Assembly (NCBI RefSeq): GCF_030409685.1
Contig: NZ_JAUFQJ010000008.1
Coordinates: forward strand, 62,001-126,000
Reading direction: 5' to 3'
From: Ferruginibacter paludis
Lineage (GTDB): Bacteria; Bacteroidota; Bacteroidia; Chitinophagales; Chitinophagaceae
Length of the DNA: 64,000 nucleotides
Positions 20,101-28,388 of this stretch are shown here, in pieces (position 1 is the stretch's first letter; each line of letters starts with the position of its first letter). Below the pieces are notes generated by a model. It did no database searches, had not been told where the DNA came from, and saw nothing but the letters and a program-made list of their open reading frames with translations. The position numbers were made by a program, and so were the translations under genes.

Positions 20101-20934
20101 TTGTACTTTCTGAAAAAGAACTGATGTAATGCCTGTTTCGGGATGCTGTTGTTTATATCCAATCATCACACGCAGCAGTTGCTCTTTTATCTTTTCAGCT
20201 TCCGCACTTAAACTAAAGGGAATGATATTATTGGTTATGGCCTGCTGAAAACTTTTCATCAACACATCTATGTTCTCATACATCATGCCTTCCAGTTTCT
20301 GATTCAGCAATTGCTCATACGTGGGCGCTGAAATATTTTGCAACAACCGTTGCGTTGTATCTCCGGGAACTCCTTCGCGAAGCAACCCATAAAATACCGC
20401 TGCATAAATTTTTGTTTGAGATTGAAAGCGGTATGCCATCGCAAGCGCTTCTATCCTGTCGCGTGAAAGGCCGGTTTTATTGATCAGGAAGGTGATGTCC
20501 TGCACATCTGCATTTTCAGTCAATGCATCCAGTGTGAGCTTGCCAGTGTAGGGCGTTACAGCCGCCAGCACCTGTTCCAGTTCTGAGATGCCCTTATAGG
20601 GTGCTGCACTCAGCGAGATATCGATCGTCAATTGGGCAGGTGCATTGTAAAAAATATCCGTTTGTTTAAGTACTGCACCAGCAGGATTATATAACCGTAG
20701 AAACACATCCGCCGCATCTTTATCTGTATCGGCAAATTGTTGCTGAGAGTATGCAATGGTATAATAGCCCTGTTCGTTTGTTTGCGTCTTCCCTAACGCT
20801 TGTTCAGATCTTATATCCTTATCAAATGCGGTAACTATCACGCCCGGCATTGGTTGCTGGTACTGGTTTCTTACAGTTCCGGAAATTGAATAGCGGCCAT
20901 TGTCGCCACGGGCAGATGCAGGTGTTGTGTTCAT
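11122..20934 (-). CDS. Tc toxin complex component A-like protein
   Basis: A 3270-aa protein, longer than well-studied TcA proteins (~2500 aa). The N-terminus (about residues 12-115) is a transthyretin/carboxypeptidase-regulatory-like beta-sandwich (SISGTVRNQYQQPMPGVIVT). A VRP1/SpvA-like helical segment follows, with a Cys motif C579-E-C-D-E-C584 just before SVYGAASYLTDVLHFL. A long helical shell comes next, then the ABC-toxin/neuraminidase-like region around 1740-1900. The hydrophobic pore-tip region near 2700-2740 contains IPDFILGASGFGGSP, typical of the TcA translocation channel. The last ~350 residues match the TcB-binding end. TcA forms a pentamer that binds the target cell and injects the TcC effector. 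It lies 56 bp downstream of the TcB-TcC gene. It has no signal peptide, and no holin or other release gene is nearby. Confidence 0.9.
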   Translation of the reverse strand: MNTTPASARGDNGRYSISGTVRNQYQQPMPGVIVTAFDKDIRSEQALGKTQTNEQGYYTIAYSQQQFADTDKDAADVFLRLYNPAGAVLKQTDIFYNAPAQLTIDISLSAAPYKGISELEQVLAAVTPYTGKLTLDALTENADVQDITFLINKTGLSRDRIEALAMAYRFQSQTKIYAAVFYGLLREGVPGDTTQRLLQNISAPTYEQLLNQKLEGMMYENIDVLMKSFQQAITNNIIPFSLSAEAEKIKEQLLRVMIGYKQQHPETGITSVLFQKVQGSGLSPEDTKRVMEDLSKHRGDYQSFFAALNDDPTFPGNTDRLDTVFQLSQLTGDHLPLVNHLVNTQDIKKVADIKKLAAKTAGDWEKIITEQKLEMPPSSQDSSFTDRVKTFAKKLESTFAKKFPTTAFTAKLKQDDKAAPEQKSKLVDFFDVNPDFDLEHHRIENFLSANPAAIAPEAKPLVAGQLRRLQRVFKMAPTYEASSALLGKGIHSSQQIYSMGKDLFMKTFAADLGKKETSQIFNNAAKMYASTIAIAGNMHGLATASKLSVLPNYQDIMKASAAAKEIPNLDVLFQHVDFCECDECRSVYGAASYLTDVLHFLSQRMTDSTGTVRDRLLERRPDIGDIDLNCDNTNTQLPYIDIVNEILEEAIVPSVFSIATSFSANLPVFVPLVNTDPLPDKQHAINTALLNELTTHTADVPHIDVLLTKDAMVSDAYQAMGSSSTQWIIRDKFIVLKLTANAAKINVQLLHQTLLSTDELSANPEYTNVKVYDNFLKTAKRAFGLPFDLFSTEGNIYLTKLGIGKADLVRIFVKEHLPVANPPAVELEEAFAFLEVSFEERDLIFKEDLINSANYWGTMATSASVEVDLFLQYTGLEYADLQTLLNLQFINPLKDSKIDHDDVSCDLDKQHITNVSPTKFDRIHRFLRLFKKLSFRMEELDACIQCPAIGNGKLDTSFAWQLHHLLQLKNRLDLEIFPLLAFYEDIQSTGEDNLYNNLFQNKQITYPLNPDFALVNVNSGIAITDIHKSVIQSATFISGDELNVLLADNAITTLTLANLSSIYRNVLLMQSQSFTADDVHIAKQVIPDNIFASPVDTMDFLAKNDLLNTAGITIWELNYILRQQNDANNSFVPAEEIIASNLGELENALLQIQAATSVQPDANGDLLTKWLNDPLLKWDASITAKLIAILKTIDDDAYVNNIIPANYTFLKNLRVQYDQPFHEVTLTNLTPVETLSQLSANINYNSGTKQLEFTGAMTANEQTALLAAFSDQDYADAVNQLFTDSQGSANTTAALDALPPLTAYAPAAGQLIYDSNKKALRFIGYMDAALRDALKNFYNNPNPVRDALDNLFGTQQTDNSSTNIFFASNGDIDTNLKTLDFAHVAQRFELLLQKIAPFYKNIQQQSAIQNRISSWFSVDKTIAAQLLVSLPAIYTDWTNTAFVQKINTLNSTNYAAQFNQYLRVAKICFVVNKLKIDATALDWILTNAAAVTITDLNTLPLAPVVTPVSANDFTSFENLINLFNLHHSYAFSNSGATIINILQDVIDGTKTLDAIETELSGLYGWDKTELNSLVEAPNYLNLLTAPPASSDLKNIRILVRLYKCFSAMALLGVKAEDCINWSKPFLSFDDATKIKQTLKSNYADSDWLDVTQPLQNKLREAKRDALVTWLLANPGTNTWKNASDLYSYFLIDVEMSACQPTSRIVQATNAVQQFVQRCFMSMETDITVNADDPDQGSFDSKWKQWEWMKYYRLWEANRKVFLYPENWIEPELLPNQSSFFKDLQNQLLQNEVTQPNAEDAFMAYLEKLDGVARLEVKGMWYQDDNQTLHVIGRTYGGDPKIYYYRQYVENRRWTAWEKIDLDINSDHIVPVVFNQRLYIFWALFTEKARETPDTLPVPDLKESAFPIQKPDKYWQIQMAFSEYKKGKWSPKKISNNDVSGIIEVSQFYDKTQQVYTPAKSKFLFSPVDLPQPDFSNLATYIEKKDIKGWWGAFLNDIENSLKQNGTLNINCYVVNDNNYYSYKGTFDLDPCRGYPVVTNNYVQINPHLFTRSGLDNMLDDESGSDTTNNFLAFPAQSSILNNTPGLFRNCMPLQAGFFDRMLYLMQVIFKANQYAFSDRKSTITLGTFLPFFYQDATYQQEKTGRTYYVTPEFSDNDTFELFYSDMEAWFLQLLELLEAIIAGDTAKEAEIKNAMPQIPQGKRILVLYHFYNFYHPMSCYFMRQLFNKGIDGLMSRQTQLKGDIAYDPNPAKFSFNTTYAPQFNVYRGQPVTYPNAVTDNTPGYPREDVDFNIQSGYALYNWELFYHAPLMIGMRLSENQQFEDADKWFKYIFNPADSSPYPAPDKFWVTKPFFMNVVNVAGKTKYDLQRIENIMFGTADPASAHPNDLDKSVEDWRVNPFQPHFIAQYRTVAYQKTTVMKYLDHLIRWGDYLFTQHTMESVTEATQLYVLAGQILGNEPKIIPPAYEVPVNNYYQLEKKLDTFSNVLVEIENLLPMHTYQGLDFSNPDNPDLPSLQALYFCIPFNDNILQYWKTIADRLFKIRHCLDIQGVFSPLSLFAPPIDPGMLVRATAAGLDLSSVLNDMNAPLPFYRFVIMIQKATELCNEVKSLGASLLAALEKKDAEHIALLRSGQEIKLLSAVLKMKELQISESDNQLKNLIKQKELLTIRRDYYQNLLSSGLNSGETIALALNTASTIIDTGVAIGYTLAGGLKLIPDFILGASGFGGSPHATVTTGGQSFGNSAEDLARTLQSIATALDKNASLMSTNASYQRRADEWRNQLNNANKELEQVDVQILGAQIRQEIANTDKENQQLQIDNAKESDDFMHSKYTNEDLYAWMIGKISTTYFQSYQLAYDAAKKAERCFRYELGLNDSDYIQFGYWDSMKKGLQSGESLMYNLKQMEMAYYEKNRREYELTKYISLAQLDAVALLKLKGTGQCFINLPEELFDLDYPGHYFRRIKSVSLSIPCVTGPFTTIGCTLTLMNNSLRTDSTSVADAKKYPRKSTNGIPADDPRFRDSAGTSQSIVLSHGQTDSGLFELNFRDERYLPFEGAGAISSWHLQFPFANTKDKSGTKVNTLLQQFDYNTITDVVMQVKYTAREGGDALKLNASDSLNNKINQMLVSLKDKGLTRIISARHEFPNEWYQFLNPALITDDQVLSINLTKDRFPFFVQENHVKINVIELAADRTAGSVLTHIPGIVLTPAPNPNAAQDLTADGIYGNLLHKSMNYAANNQVPGVWKITNPVANPRITADQVNDLMIILHYAVG

Positions 20935-20990
20935 CGTTCAAAATTTGGAGGTTACTATTTATACTTTTTTATATGCTGTATTTATAAGAA

Positions 20991-23900
20991 TTAAAAACTG
21001 CCCTGCACGCCCAAAAATCCGCCTGTTCCCCGCAATGGCGGTGCGGTGGTGACAGTTGTTAAATTGGTCTTGTCATCATACTTCACATCAAATGGCGAAT
21101 CTTTTGATGCAGGATTATTTACAAAAAGAGAAGCACCAAATTCAACCCGGTTACCCAACAAACTGGTGGTAAGTGTTAGGTTGGTAGTGAAATTGGGCGC
21201 TGCCTGCGGTGCGATTTTCAAGGCCGGTGCTACAGTAAAGCGACCGATGGCAGTCGGCTTTTCCAATTTGACTGATCCTTCACCACCACCGCCGCCAAAC
21301 TTGGCCCCAACTGTTAAACTTGCCGGTGCTTCAATTTCCTTGCGCAATGCTTCCTGTTGTTTTTGTTCGTTGGTTTTTGTGGTTGTCCCTGCAGAAGCCG
21401 GATCTTGTTTTTCAGGCGACTTCTTTTCAGCTGGCTGATCTTTTTTGTCATCTTCCGGCGGCTTTTTCCCACTCAGGGTTAACTCAAAACCGTACACATC
21501 CGTCTTGTCATCTTTCTTCTCGTAACTAAATCCAAGCTTAAAGCGGTCATCTGTTAACTTGCTTGTTAATGTCTCTACGCCCAATGAGGCTAGAGCGGTT
21601 ACACCCTGCCGGGGATAAAAATTTCCTATGATGGGCACATCCAGTTTTGGGTTCTGCACAGCAATAGCACCAAGGGCCACGGCGGTCGGAACCAGTATCA
21701 GCACACCCCCGACAATCAGCGGCGCTTTATCCTTGTCCCAATCGGCTTTTAACGAAGTCGTCAATTCATTCAGCCTCGGATCAATCAGCGATTTTTTCAA
21801 ACCTTTCACCAGGTCAGTATCCAGCGTTAGCTTACCAACAGTACCTCCAACTTTGCCCAAATCCTTTTTTGCCTGATCACCGGTAGACGAATATACCGGC
21901 TGGCCATTGGCATCATAAGTAGTTGTCCAGGTGCCTCCATCCATGCCATTGAGATCCTTCTTCAACACCGGGTTATTACTGCAATACACATAATCATTGA
22001 TGCCATCTTTTATGCCCGCCGGATCCACTGCTGTCCATCTTGCCAGCCAGGGTGCATAATACCTGGCTCCGTGGTAATACAGTCCACTTTCTTCATCCCT
22101 TTCTTTACCGGTGTATCGGTAGCGTTTGGCTGTTTCTGTTTGATTGCGCATAGCCTGAAACGCAGTGCTGCCAAAAGGATAATACTCTTCATAGGAAATA
22201 ATGGCGGCATTGTTATCCAGTTCCAGGCAGGCCGTACCAAGGTGATTGGTATATTGGTAGCGTATTAAAAAAGGCAGGCCATTGTCTTCCCCGGATGTGC
22301 GAGTTTCTATCAAAGCAATGCGCTGTTTGTCATCCATGATGTGCAATGTTTCTCTTGCAGTACTCACCACATTATTTTGCTTTTCACGGTATAGTTCAAA
22401 GGTGTTTAAATATATCCGTTCCTTTACCTGGTTGCCATTCTCAATCACTTTTCTTACCCGCTGTCCGTTACTGTCGTACACATAATAACCGGTACCGCCT
22501 CCGCCTAAATCTACTTGTTGCAATTGGTCTGCATAATTCCATGCAAGTCCGAAATTGCCGTTCTGTAAATTTTTAAAATTGCCGTGCGTATCATAACTGT
22601 AACTGGTGGTATTGGCCCCGACCTGTGTCTGTGCAAGCCGGTTATCTGTGACGTTGCAGGTAAATATTCTTGTCCATTTGTTGGTGAATACGCCATTACC
22701 TGCATTGTGTACCATGCTGATCATGTTACCCACTTCATCGTAGCTGTATAGTTCTTCATACCGCTGCATGGCATTCATGTCGGCGGGCAGGGTGAAGCGT
22801 TGGTTATTGAATTGCGTCTTGTCTGCATCAAACTGATCACTGGCGGCATTCTGGCCTGCATGTTCACGCCCCTGCGCATAAGTCAGCCTGTACACCGCGT
22901 CGTACTCAAATTTATTACTGGCTTCCACAAGTGCGTTGTTGAAATAAATTGTTTGCTGGGCATTGTCGGCAATAGTGGTAATATTGGCAACCGGATCAAA
23001 TGTGTAATTCAGATCCTGCATGATGTCTGCCCCATTGTTTCGGGTAGTTAATAACCTGGTAAGATGATATGTTTTTTCATCGTACTCATACCGGGTGGCG
23101 GTATTGTTACCATATAATATCCGCTCCCGCTGCGCCTTTGCGTTGTAGTCTATATTTTGAACAAACTGGAAATTTTGATTTTGACGCTGCACAAAAACAT
23201 TCAGCTGCTCCAGCAATCCGGCTTCGTTGTAGGCAGGATGAATTTTACTGCCATCGGGTAGCTGAACTTCGGTCGCACGGTTTAATGCATCAAATAAAGC
23301 ACCGCAGCCAAAATTATCCGGTTCCAGCAACAGCATAGGATCGGCTACATTCCAGTCCACTACCTGCTTATATTCGGATGCAATTTTTCTGTTGCTGATT
23401 TTTACATTGCCTTTAAAATCGTATTGTGCAGTTTCTGTAAGGCCGCTTTGATCAAAGGAGCGGAATAATTTTCCCCGAAGATTCAACTGCTGATCATTTG
23501 GCTGATTTTCTCCATAAACACTGAAGTGAATTAATTTTTCAGGGTTATTATTCTGCACGTTTTCTTTCAACCATTGTTTTAAAGGCCTGTGCAATAAATC
23601 ATATTCCGTTTTTATGCGGTGGCCACGATTATCCCAGGTGAAAACTGCTTTGCCCAATACATCATTAAAAACCAATCGTTCTCCACCATCCATACTGTTT
23701 TGATACAATTGCTGCGATGCCATGTTATAACTATACTGCATCACGCTGTTATTCCGGGCATCTGTCACAGCCCGCAGATTATTTTCAATATCCAGTAAAT
23801 ATTCGGTTCCATATTTTCCTGCGGGGCCATTGTCGGCTATTGTATAAATGGTACGACCCAAACTATCGACATGTTGCTGCGCCGGCGTATTGGCGTGTTT

Positions 23901-26900
23901 TGCGGCCAGCCAAGCTGCCCGTTGTTCTGTATTGTTTGGTTCTGGCCCTAGCGGGCTTAGGCTGCCACGATCTGCATACCACTGGCTTTCCAGCACCGTG
24001 TCATTTTCATCCCACGTCAATTGTTTCCAGCTATCAAATTCAGTTTTGGAAAATGTTCCGTTGGCATGTTTGGCCAATATATTTCTGTTTAAGGGGTCAT
24101 AATATAACACGGATGAAAAACCTATTTCCACCAACGCGGCTTCGCTTTCGTATTCAAACGTGGTGCTGAAAAAAGGCTCGTATTGTTTTACCGGGTTGCC
24201 TTTGTTGTTGAGAATGGTTCGGCCACTACCTACCCAGCGAAGCTTGGGCGAAGTATCCACTGTTACTAAATTATTACCCTGCCATTGCAAGGCCTTTCCC
24301 GGCTCTGCCTGAATTTTTGTTTGCAGGTTGTTGCCCATTCCATTGGAATAGCCAACACTTAAACTAACCTTCGACGGGTTGCCGCCGCTTAATTCGCTTT
24401 CATGTGTTTCTCTTACTACATTGGCAAAATATACTGGTTGGCTCCGGTTCATCCAGGCCAGCAAATCATAGTAAAAAAACGCAGTGGCCTTTTGTAAAAA
24501 TTTATGCGGATCGTTGACTACTTCGTTTAAATCGGCCGGAACAACAACGTTGTAACTGGTTAATGGCAGATCACCATGATTGCCATCACCTTCTGATCCA
24601 TGCATGGAACTTGCTATCACCATTCCCAACTCATCAGTGATTATTTCACTGATGTTATTATTCAGATCTTTTAATATAACCGGATGAAGCGTACGGTAGT
24701 CAATGGTTTCAGCCGATGTGATGTTTTGCAATGCATCAGTTGTTTTGGTTAAGATCAGCTGATAGTCATCGTAAAATAATTTCGTTTCCATATCAAAGGG
24801 ATCTTTTGACGCTACCGGTAAATAGAAGCGTTGCTTGGCATTTGTTGCAGTTTCTACACCCGTTAAATAAATATTTCTTCCGGAGGTCAGCCACCAGTTG
24901 GTGCCATCCGCCTGTACATATTTTGCATCCGTCAGCATTTGATTGACCACTTTTGTTCCATACAAACTGGTGATAAGTGAAGGTGTAAATGCCAGTTTAT
25001 ACGTCTGGCTCGTAAAGCCCAATGTATCTATTTGTAACAATGGCAGGGGCGCAATAAGATCGTTTTTAAGGTAGATGACACGAACATCTTCAATCAATCT
25101 TTTTTGCAAAGTTCCGTTGGCGGCCGTTTCATAAGCAATCATAGTAGCGGCTGCAAAGTCGGCGAGTAATTGATTGATGTCAAAAACGGAAACCGCGTTG
25201 TAAGTATTTTGAGTGAGCTCGTAGGTTTTGGTTTCGGCCAATGCCTTCAGCCGGTATGTTTCCGGCACATCAAATAAATTGGTGTAATCGTTGGTAGTGT
25301 AAATAACATGCACTTTGTTTTGCTCTGCCTGTATACCGGCCGGTAATAATGCATCTGTTTGTTTTCTTCCATACACAACAGATGCTGACTGCAGCACATT
25401 GCCAAAATCATCCGTTTGCAAATTAAGGGAATGGGCTATGCGGGGATCATTCAACTTCCTTTCATAGCTAATCGTTACTGCTTCACTTTCATGGCTTATA
25501 AAAACCGCGAATTTATTGACTGATGCTGGTTGCAACAATTTGATGACTACATTGTGGGTGCTCACTTTGTAGGGTTTGTCTTCATCCGCAGTTCCGTCTA
25601 TTGCATATACTTCCTGCCGCAATACCATTCCCTTGCAGGCACGCAAAGCTTCCCGGTATTCATCTGCAGTTAAGTCAGCGGGCAAAAGCGGTTTTGGTAA
25701 ATCAAATTCAAAAAGTCCTTTATTGTATTCGCCATTAAACTGATCCAATATCTTCTGTTCATTCACCCAGGCACCTGTGTGATACCAGGTAACTGTTTTA
25801 ACGGGCGGCTGATGCAGATCTTCTTCGACAACATTATTGGCATTGGATAATTGGAAGCTGGCAAAATCTTCCGTATCGAGTTGTTCAACTTTTCCAAAGC
25901 CACGAAACTCTCTTTCTGCATGATCGTAATAGCCGTGATGATACAAATACCCATTTGTAAATTGCGTGCCGGCCACGGCATCTTTTATAATCGTTTTCGC
26001 TACGCATTGAACAGGGAACGGCAGTTTGGTAATCCATGGTTTACCGGCTTGTTTATCTGCCAGATAATATTGGGTGGAGCTTTGATATTCCCAGCTGGTT
26101 TCCTTGCCAAAATTATTTTTGAACCCCTTCATGATGTGGGGCTTATTGCCTCCCATCAAATCTATATAGCGCATTGGCGAGGTCGCATATTTTTGTAAGG
26201 GAGAAGACCATACAATACAAGCGGTGCCATTACCCAACAAATCCATCACACCAATTTGATTCGGTTGGTCTGTTGTGGGAAATCCATCAAAGGACTGTAC
26301 TTCGCCCCAGGCATTTCCGGCCAGGTTTATCCAGGCCTTGCATATATTTTTACCGAGGTAAATAAGGTCGGTTGCACCTGTACCGCTGATATCAGCCAGG
26401 TGCAGGTAAGCCGCATTGAACTGGTCTGCCCAATCAAACCAGGGAGCAAAATCCATATTTATTTTAGCGCCGAATTTTCCATAGCCCATGTTTGGCCAGT
26501 AACCAATTTCTCCGTTGCGGATGCGTACAATATCAGTAAGTCCGTCCCCCGTCATGTCCGAAAGAAACACACTTTGTGTATTATCCGTAAAAATCAATGA
26601 AGGGCCGTGTTCTTCGTCATACATTTTTGTCGCCAGCTCCGCAGAGTCATAACCAGCGATGCCTTTGCTGGTATACCAGGTAAATACATTTTCTTCAGAC
26701 ACAATTAAGTCAGCCCGGCCATCACCATCCAAATCTATCAACTTAGTGTTGACATCAGCAAAATTGATATTCGGCATTTGCTGAAACGAACGAAATGGTT
26801 GCCAGGAAGCGTCCTCATTCAATTCAAAATAACCCATTGCACCTTGCTGTAAACTAACGATGAATTTTCTGCCATCTGCTTCCAGGTCCTGCAACTGCAG

Positions 26901-28388
26901 GGAACCATTGGCAATTCCGGTATAAGAAGGTTTAGGAATAACCGGTTGTGCAGTTGTAAAATTGCCATCGCCCAAATTGCTTTTATAATACCAGGCATTG
27001 GCTTGTTCCGTTAGTATGCCTGCAATGCCTTCGCTGTATAAATCTGTCCATTGATAACCGGCGCTTAATCCAACCGGATCGTTAGCAAGATTCTCAGGAG
27101 AGATTGTCTGGATTGTTTTGTTCCAGTTCAGTTGCTGGTAAGTAAATTCCAGCGGCGGCATACTTGTTTTTGAGTAACTACTATCTTGTTTTTTGATATA
27201 ACCACTTTCCTGCAGGGAGATAATATAATCTGCTTCAGCATTTCTTTTTTGTATAGTTGTTGCTGAAGAATTTTGAAAAAGCTGGTAGCCGAAATCAATC
27301 GAGCGCACCAGAGTTGGCGCAGCATTGATGCCATCATTTAATTCTTTAAAAAAATGAAAGAACAATATGCGCCGGCACAACCGGTAGTTCCGGATTTCAA
27401 AGCCTGATTTGTAGTGTGAAAATGGCTCTGTGCGGCAAGGCCAATCCTGTTGTGCCGTTGGTGTTGGAATCAATTCATCATGATCACCAAAATCAAGTAC
27501 AGCTGCATAAAAATAAGCCGGGTTGGCAGGAAACGGCGGATCATATGGATTGGTCAAATCCGGAAAATAGGGATTTTCATTTCCGTATTGTACCTGTTTA
27601 AGATAGCTGTTTGTGCAGGGTGCATTTCCGTTTAACCGGTTACGTTCAGGTAAAACGTTTGGCACTTCTTTAAAATCATCCTTGAGATAAGTTAGTTCAA
27701 AACAATTGCCTTTGTCATCGTAGCTCAGCTGCGGTAGCCATTTAAATATTTGTTGCGGATTGGCAGGGTTAACTATTTGTCCGGCGGGAGATCTTCCAAA
27801 GATCGTAACGATGTTATTGCGGTCGGTCACCTTCCAGTAAAAAGTTGCTGCATCCTTCGGCGTGATTCGTTCTATGCGCAGGAAGCTACCTTCAATCCTG
27901 GGGCGGTATCTTTTAATGGTATACCCTGTGAGTGGGTCGGTAACTTCATCTGGCTGCCAGTTGCCTGTGCCATCTTTTTTAAGCTGCGGAACCAGGTCTT
28001 CAACACCGGTAAACATAAAGGTATCGCTATCGTCCGCATCTTTATATTCAGGCAAACGCTTGTCTGTCTTTCGCTGTATTGCAGGAAGATCAAGCCCCCA
28101 GCCCAATCCAAATTCACCATTGCCGGAACCTGAATTGTAATTGAGCGACATGGCCGGAACAAAATTACTTCTCGTTGCAGAAAAGGGAATAGCGAAAGAA
28201 ACCGCGGCTGTGCCATTGGCTGCATTCACATTGAATTTGTCGTCAATGTTTTTTAAGGCACCGCCTCCTTTTGGCAATGTTACTGCAGGCGTTTGCTGTA
28301 CGAAATTGTCTGCAGTATTATTTTGCTGAAACCCGGTAGCTGGTTTTGTATTTGTTTCGGTTGAATTGGAAGAACGACGATTATCCAT
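20991..28388 (-). CDS. Tc toxin TcB-TcC fusion with an unrecognised C-terminal effector region
   Basis: A 2465-aa protein, close to the sum of TcB (~1480) and TcC (~960). SpvB-like N-terminus: AAVSFAIPFSATRSNFVPAM and GEFGLGWGLDLPAIQRKTD. FG-GAP-type strands follow (DLDGDGRADLIVSEENVF, DMTGDGLTDIVRIRNGEIGY), then the TcdB middle domains. Many YD/RHS repeats build the cocoon, and the RHS core is RYTGKERDEESGLYYHGARY through WTAVD2122-P2123. The core ends NNPVLKKDLNGM2149, which stands where the usual DPxGL self-cleavage site lies. The remaining 316 residues hold a membrane-helix-like segment (~2222-2246), a Lys/Glu/Pro-rich linker (~2305-2345), then Gly-rich beta-strand-like sequence ending in Phe. 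No known toxin motif was recognised. The protein should load its own tail as cargo and dock on the TcA pore. It is transcribed just before the TcA gene. Confidence 0.9.
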   Translation of the reverse strand: MDNRRSSNSTETNTKPATGFQQNNTADNFVQQTPAVTLPKGGGALKNIDDKFNVNAANGTAAVSFAIPFSATRSNFVPAMSLNYNSGSGNGEFGLGWGLDLPAIQRKTDKRLPEYKDADDSDTFMFTGVEDLVPQLKKDGTGNWQPDEVTDPLTGYTIKRYRPRIEGSFLRIERITPKDAATFYWKVTDRNNIVTIFGRSPAGQIVNPANPQQIFKWLPQLSYDDKGNCFELTYLKDDFKEVPNVLPERNRLNGNAPCTNSYLKQVQYGNENPYFPDLTNPYDPPFPANPAYFYAAVLDFGDHDELIPTPTAQQDWPCRTEPFSHYKSGFEIRNYRLCRRILFFHFFKELNDGINAAPTLVRSIDFGYQLFQNSSATTIQKRNAEADYIISLQESGYIKKQDSSYSKTSMPPLEFTYQQLNWNKTIQTISPENLANDPVGLSAGYQWTDLYSEGIAGILTEQANAWYYKSNLGDGNFTTAQPVIPKPSYTGIANGSLQLQDLEADGRKFIVSLQQGAMGYFELNEDASWQPFRSFQQMPNINFADVNTKLIDLDGDGRADLIVSEENVFTWYTSKGIAGYDSAELATKMYDEEHGPSLIFTDNTQSVFLSDMTGDGLTDIVRIRNGEIGYWPNMGYGKFGAKINMDFAPWFDWADQFNAAYLHLADISGTGATDLIYLGKNICKAWINLAGNAWGEVQSFDGFPTTDQPNQIGVMDLLGNGTACIVWSSPLQKYATSPMRYIDLMGGNKPHIMKGFKNNFGKETSWEYQSSTQYYLADKQAGKPWITKLPFPVQCVAKTIIKDAVAGTQFTNGYLYHHGYYDHAEREFRGFGKVEQLDTEDFASFQLSNANNVVEEDLHQPPVKTVTWYHTGAWVNEQKILDQFNGEYNKGLFEFDLPKPLLPADLTADEYREALRACKGMVLRQEVYAIDGTADEDKPYKVSTHNVVIKLLQPASVNKFAVFISHESEAVTISYERKLNDPRIAHSLNLQTDDFGNVLQSASVVYGRKQTDALLPAGIQAEQNKVHVIYTTNDYTNLFDVPETYRLKALAETKTYELTQNTYNAVSVFDINQLLADFAAATMIAYETAANGTLQKRLIEDVRVIYLKNDLIAPLPLLQIDTLGFTSQTYKLAFTPSLITSLYGTKVVNQMLTDAKYVQADGTNWWLTSGRNIYLTGVETATNAKQRFYLPVASKDPFDMETKLFYDDYQLILTKTTDALQNITSAETIDYRTLHPVILKDLNNNISEIITDELGMVIASSMHGSEGDGNHGDLPLTSYNVVVPADLNEVVNDPHKFLQKATAFFYYDLLAWMNRSQPVYFANVVRETHESELSGGNPSKVSLSVGYSNGMGNNLQTKIQAEPGKALQWQGNNLVTVDTSPKLRWVGSGRTILNNKGNPVKQYEPFFSTTFEYESEAALVEIGFSSVLYYDPLNRNILAKHANGTFSKTEFDSWKQLTWDENDTVLESQWYADRGSLSPLGPEPNNTEQRAAWLAAKHANTPAQQHVDSLGRTIYTIADNGPAGKYGTEYLLDIENNLRAVTDARNNSVMQYSYNMASQQLYQNSMDGGERLVFNDVLGKAVFTWDNRGHRIKTEYDLLHRPLKQWLKENVQNNNPEKLIHFSVYGENQPNDQQLNLRGKLFRSFDQSGLTETAQYDFKGNVKISNRKIASEYKQVVDWNVADPMLLLEPDNFGCGALFDALNRATEVQLPDGSKIHPAYNEAGLLEQLNVFVQRQNQNFQFVQNIDYNAKAQRERILYGNNTATRYEYDEKTYHLTRLLTTRNNGADIMQDLNYTFDPVANITTIADNAQQTIYFNNALVEASNKFEYDAVYRLTYAQGREHAGQNAASDQFDADKTQFNNQRFTLPADMNAMQRYEELYSYDEVGNMISMVHNAGNGVFTNKWTRIFTCNVTDNRLAQTQVGANTTSYSYDTHGNFKNLQNGNFGLAWNYADQLQQVDLGGGGTGYYVYDSNGQRVRKVIENGNQVKERIYLNTFELYREKQNNVVSTARETLHIMDDKQRIALIETRTSGEDNGLPFLIRYQYTNHLGTACLELDNNAAIISYEEYYPFGSTAFQAMRNQTETAKRYRYTGKERDEESGLYYHGARYYAPWLARWTAVDPAGIKDGINDYVYCSNNPVLKKDLNGMDGGTWTTTYDANGQPVYSSTGDQAKKDLGKVGGTVGKLTLDTDLVKGLKKSLIDPRLNELTTSLKADWDKDKAPLIVGGVLILVPTAVALGAIAVQNPKLDVPIIGNFYPRQGVTALASLGVETLTSKLTDDRFKLGFSYEKKDDKTDVYGFELTLSGKKPPEDDKKDQPAEKKSPEKQDPASAGTTTKTNEQKQQEALRKEIEAPASLTVGAKFGGGGGEGSVKLEKPTAIGRFTVAPALKIAPQAAPNFTTNLTLTTSLLGNRVEFGASLFVNNPASKDSPFDVKYDDKTNLTTVTTAPPLRGTGGFLGVQGSF

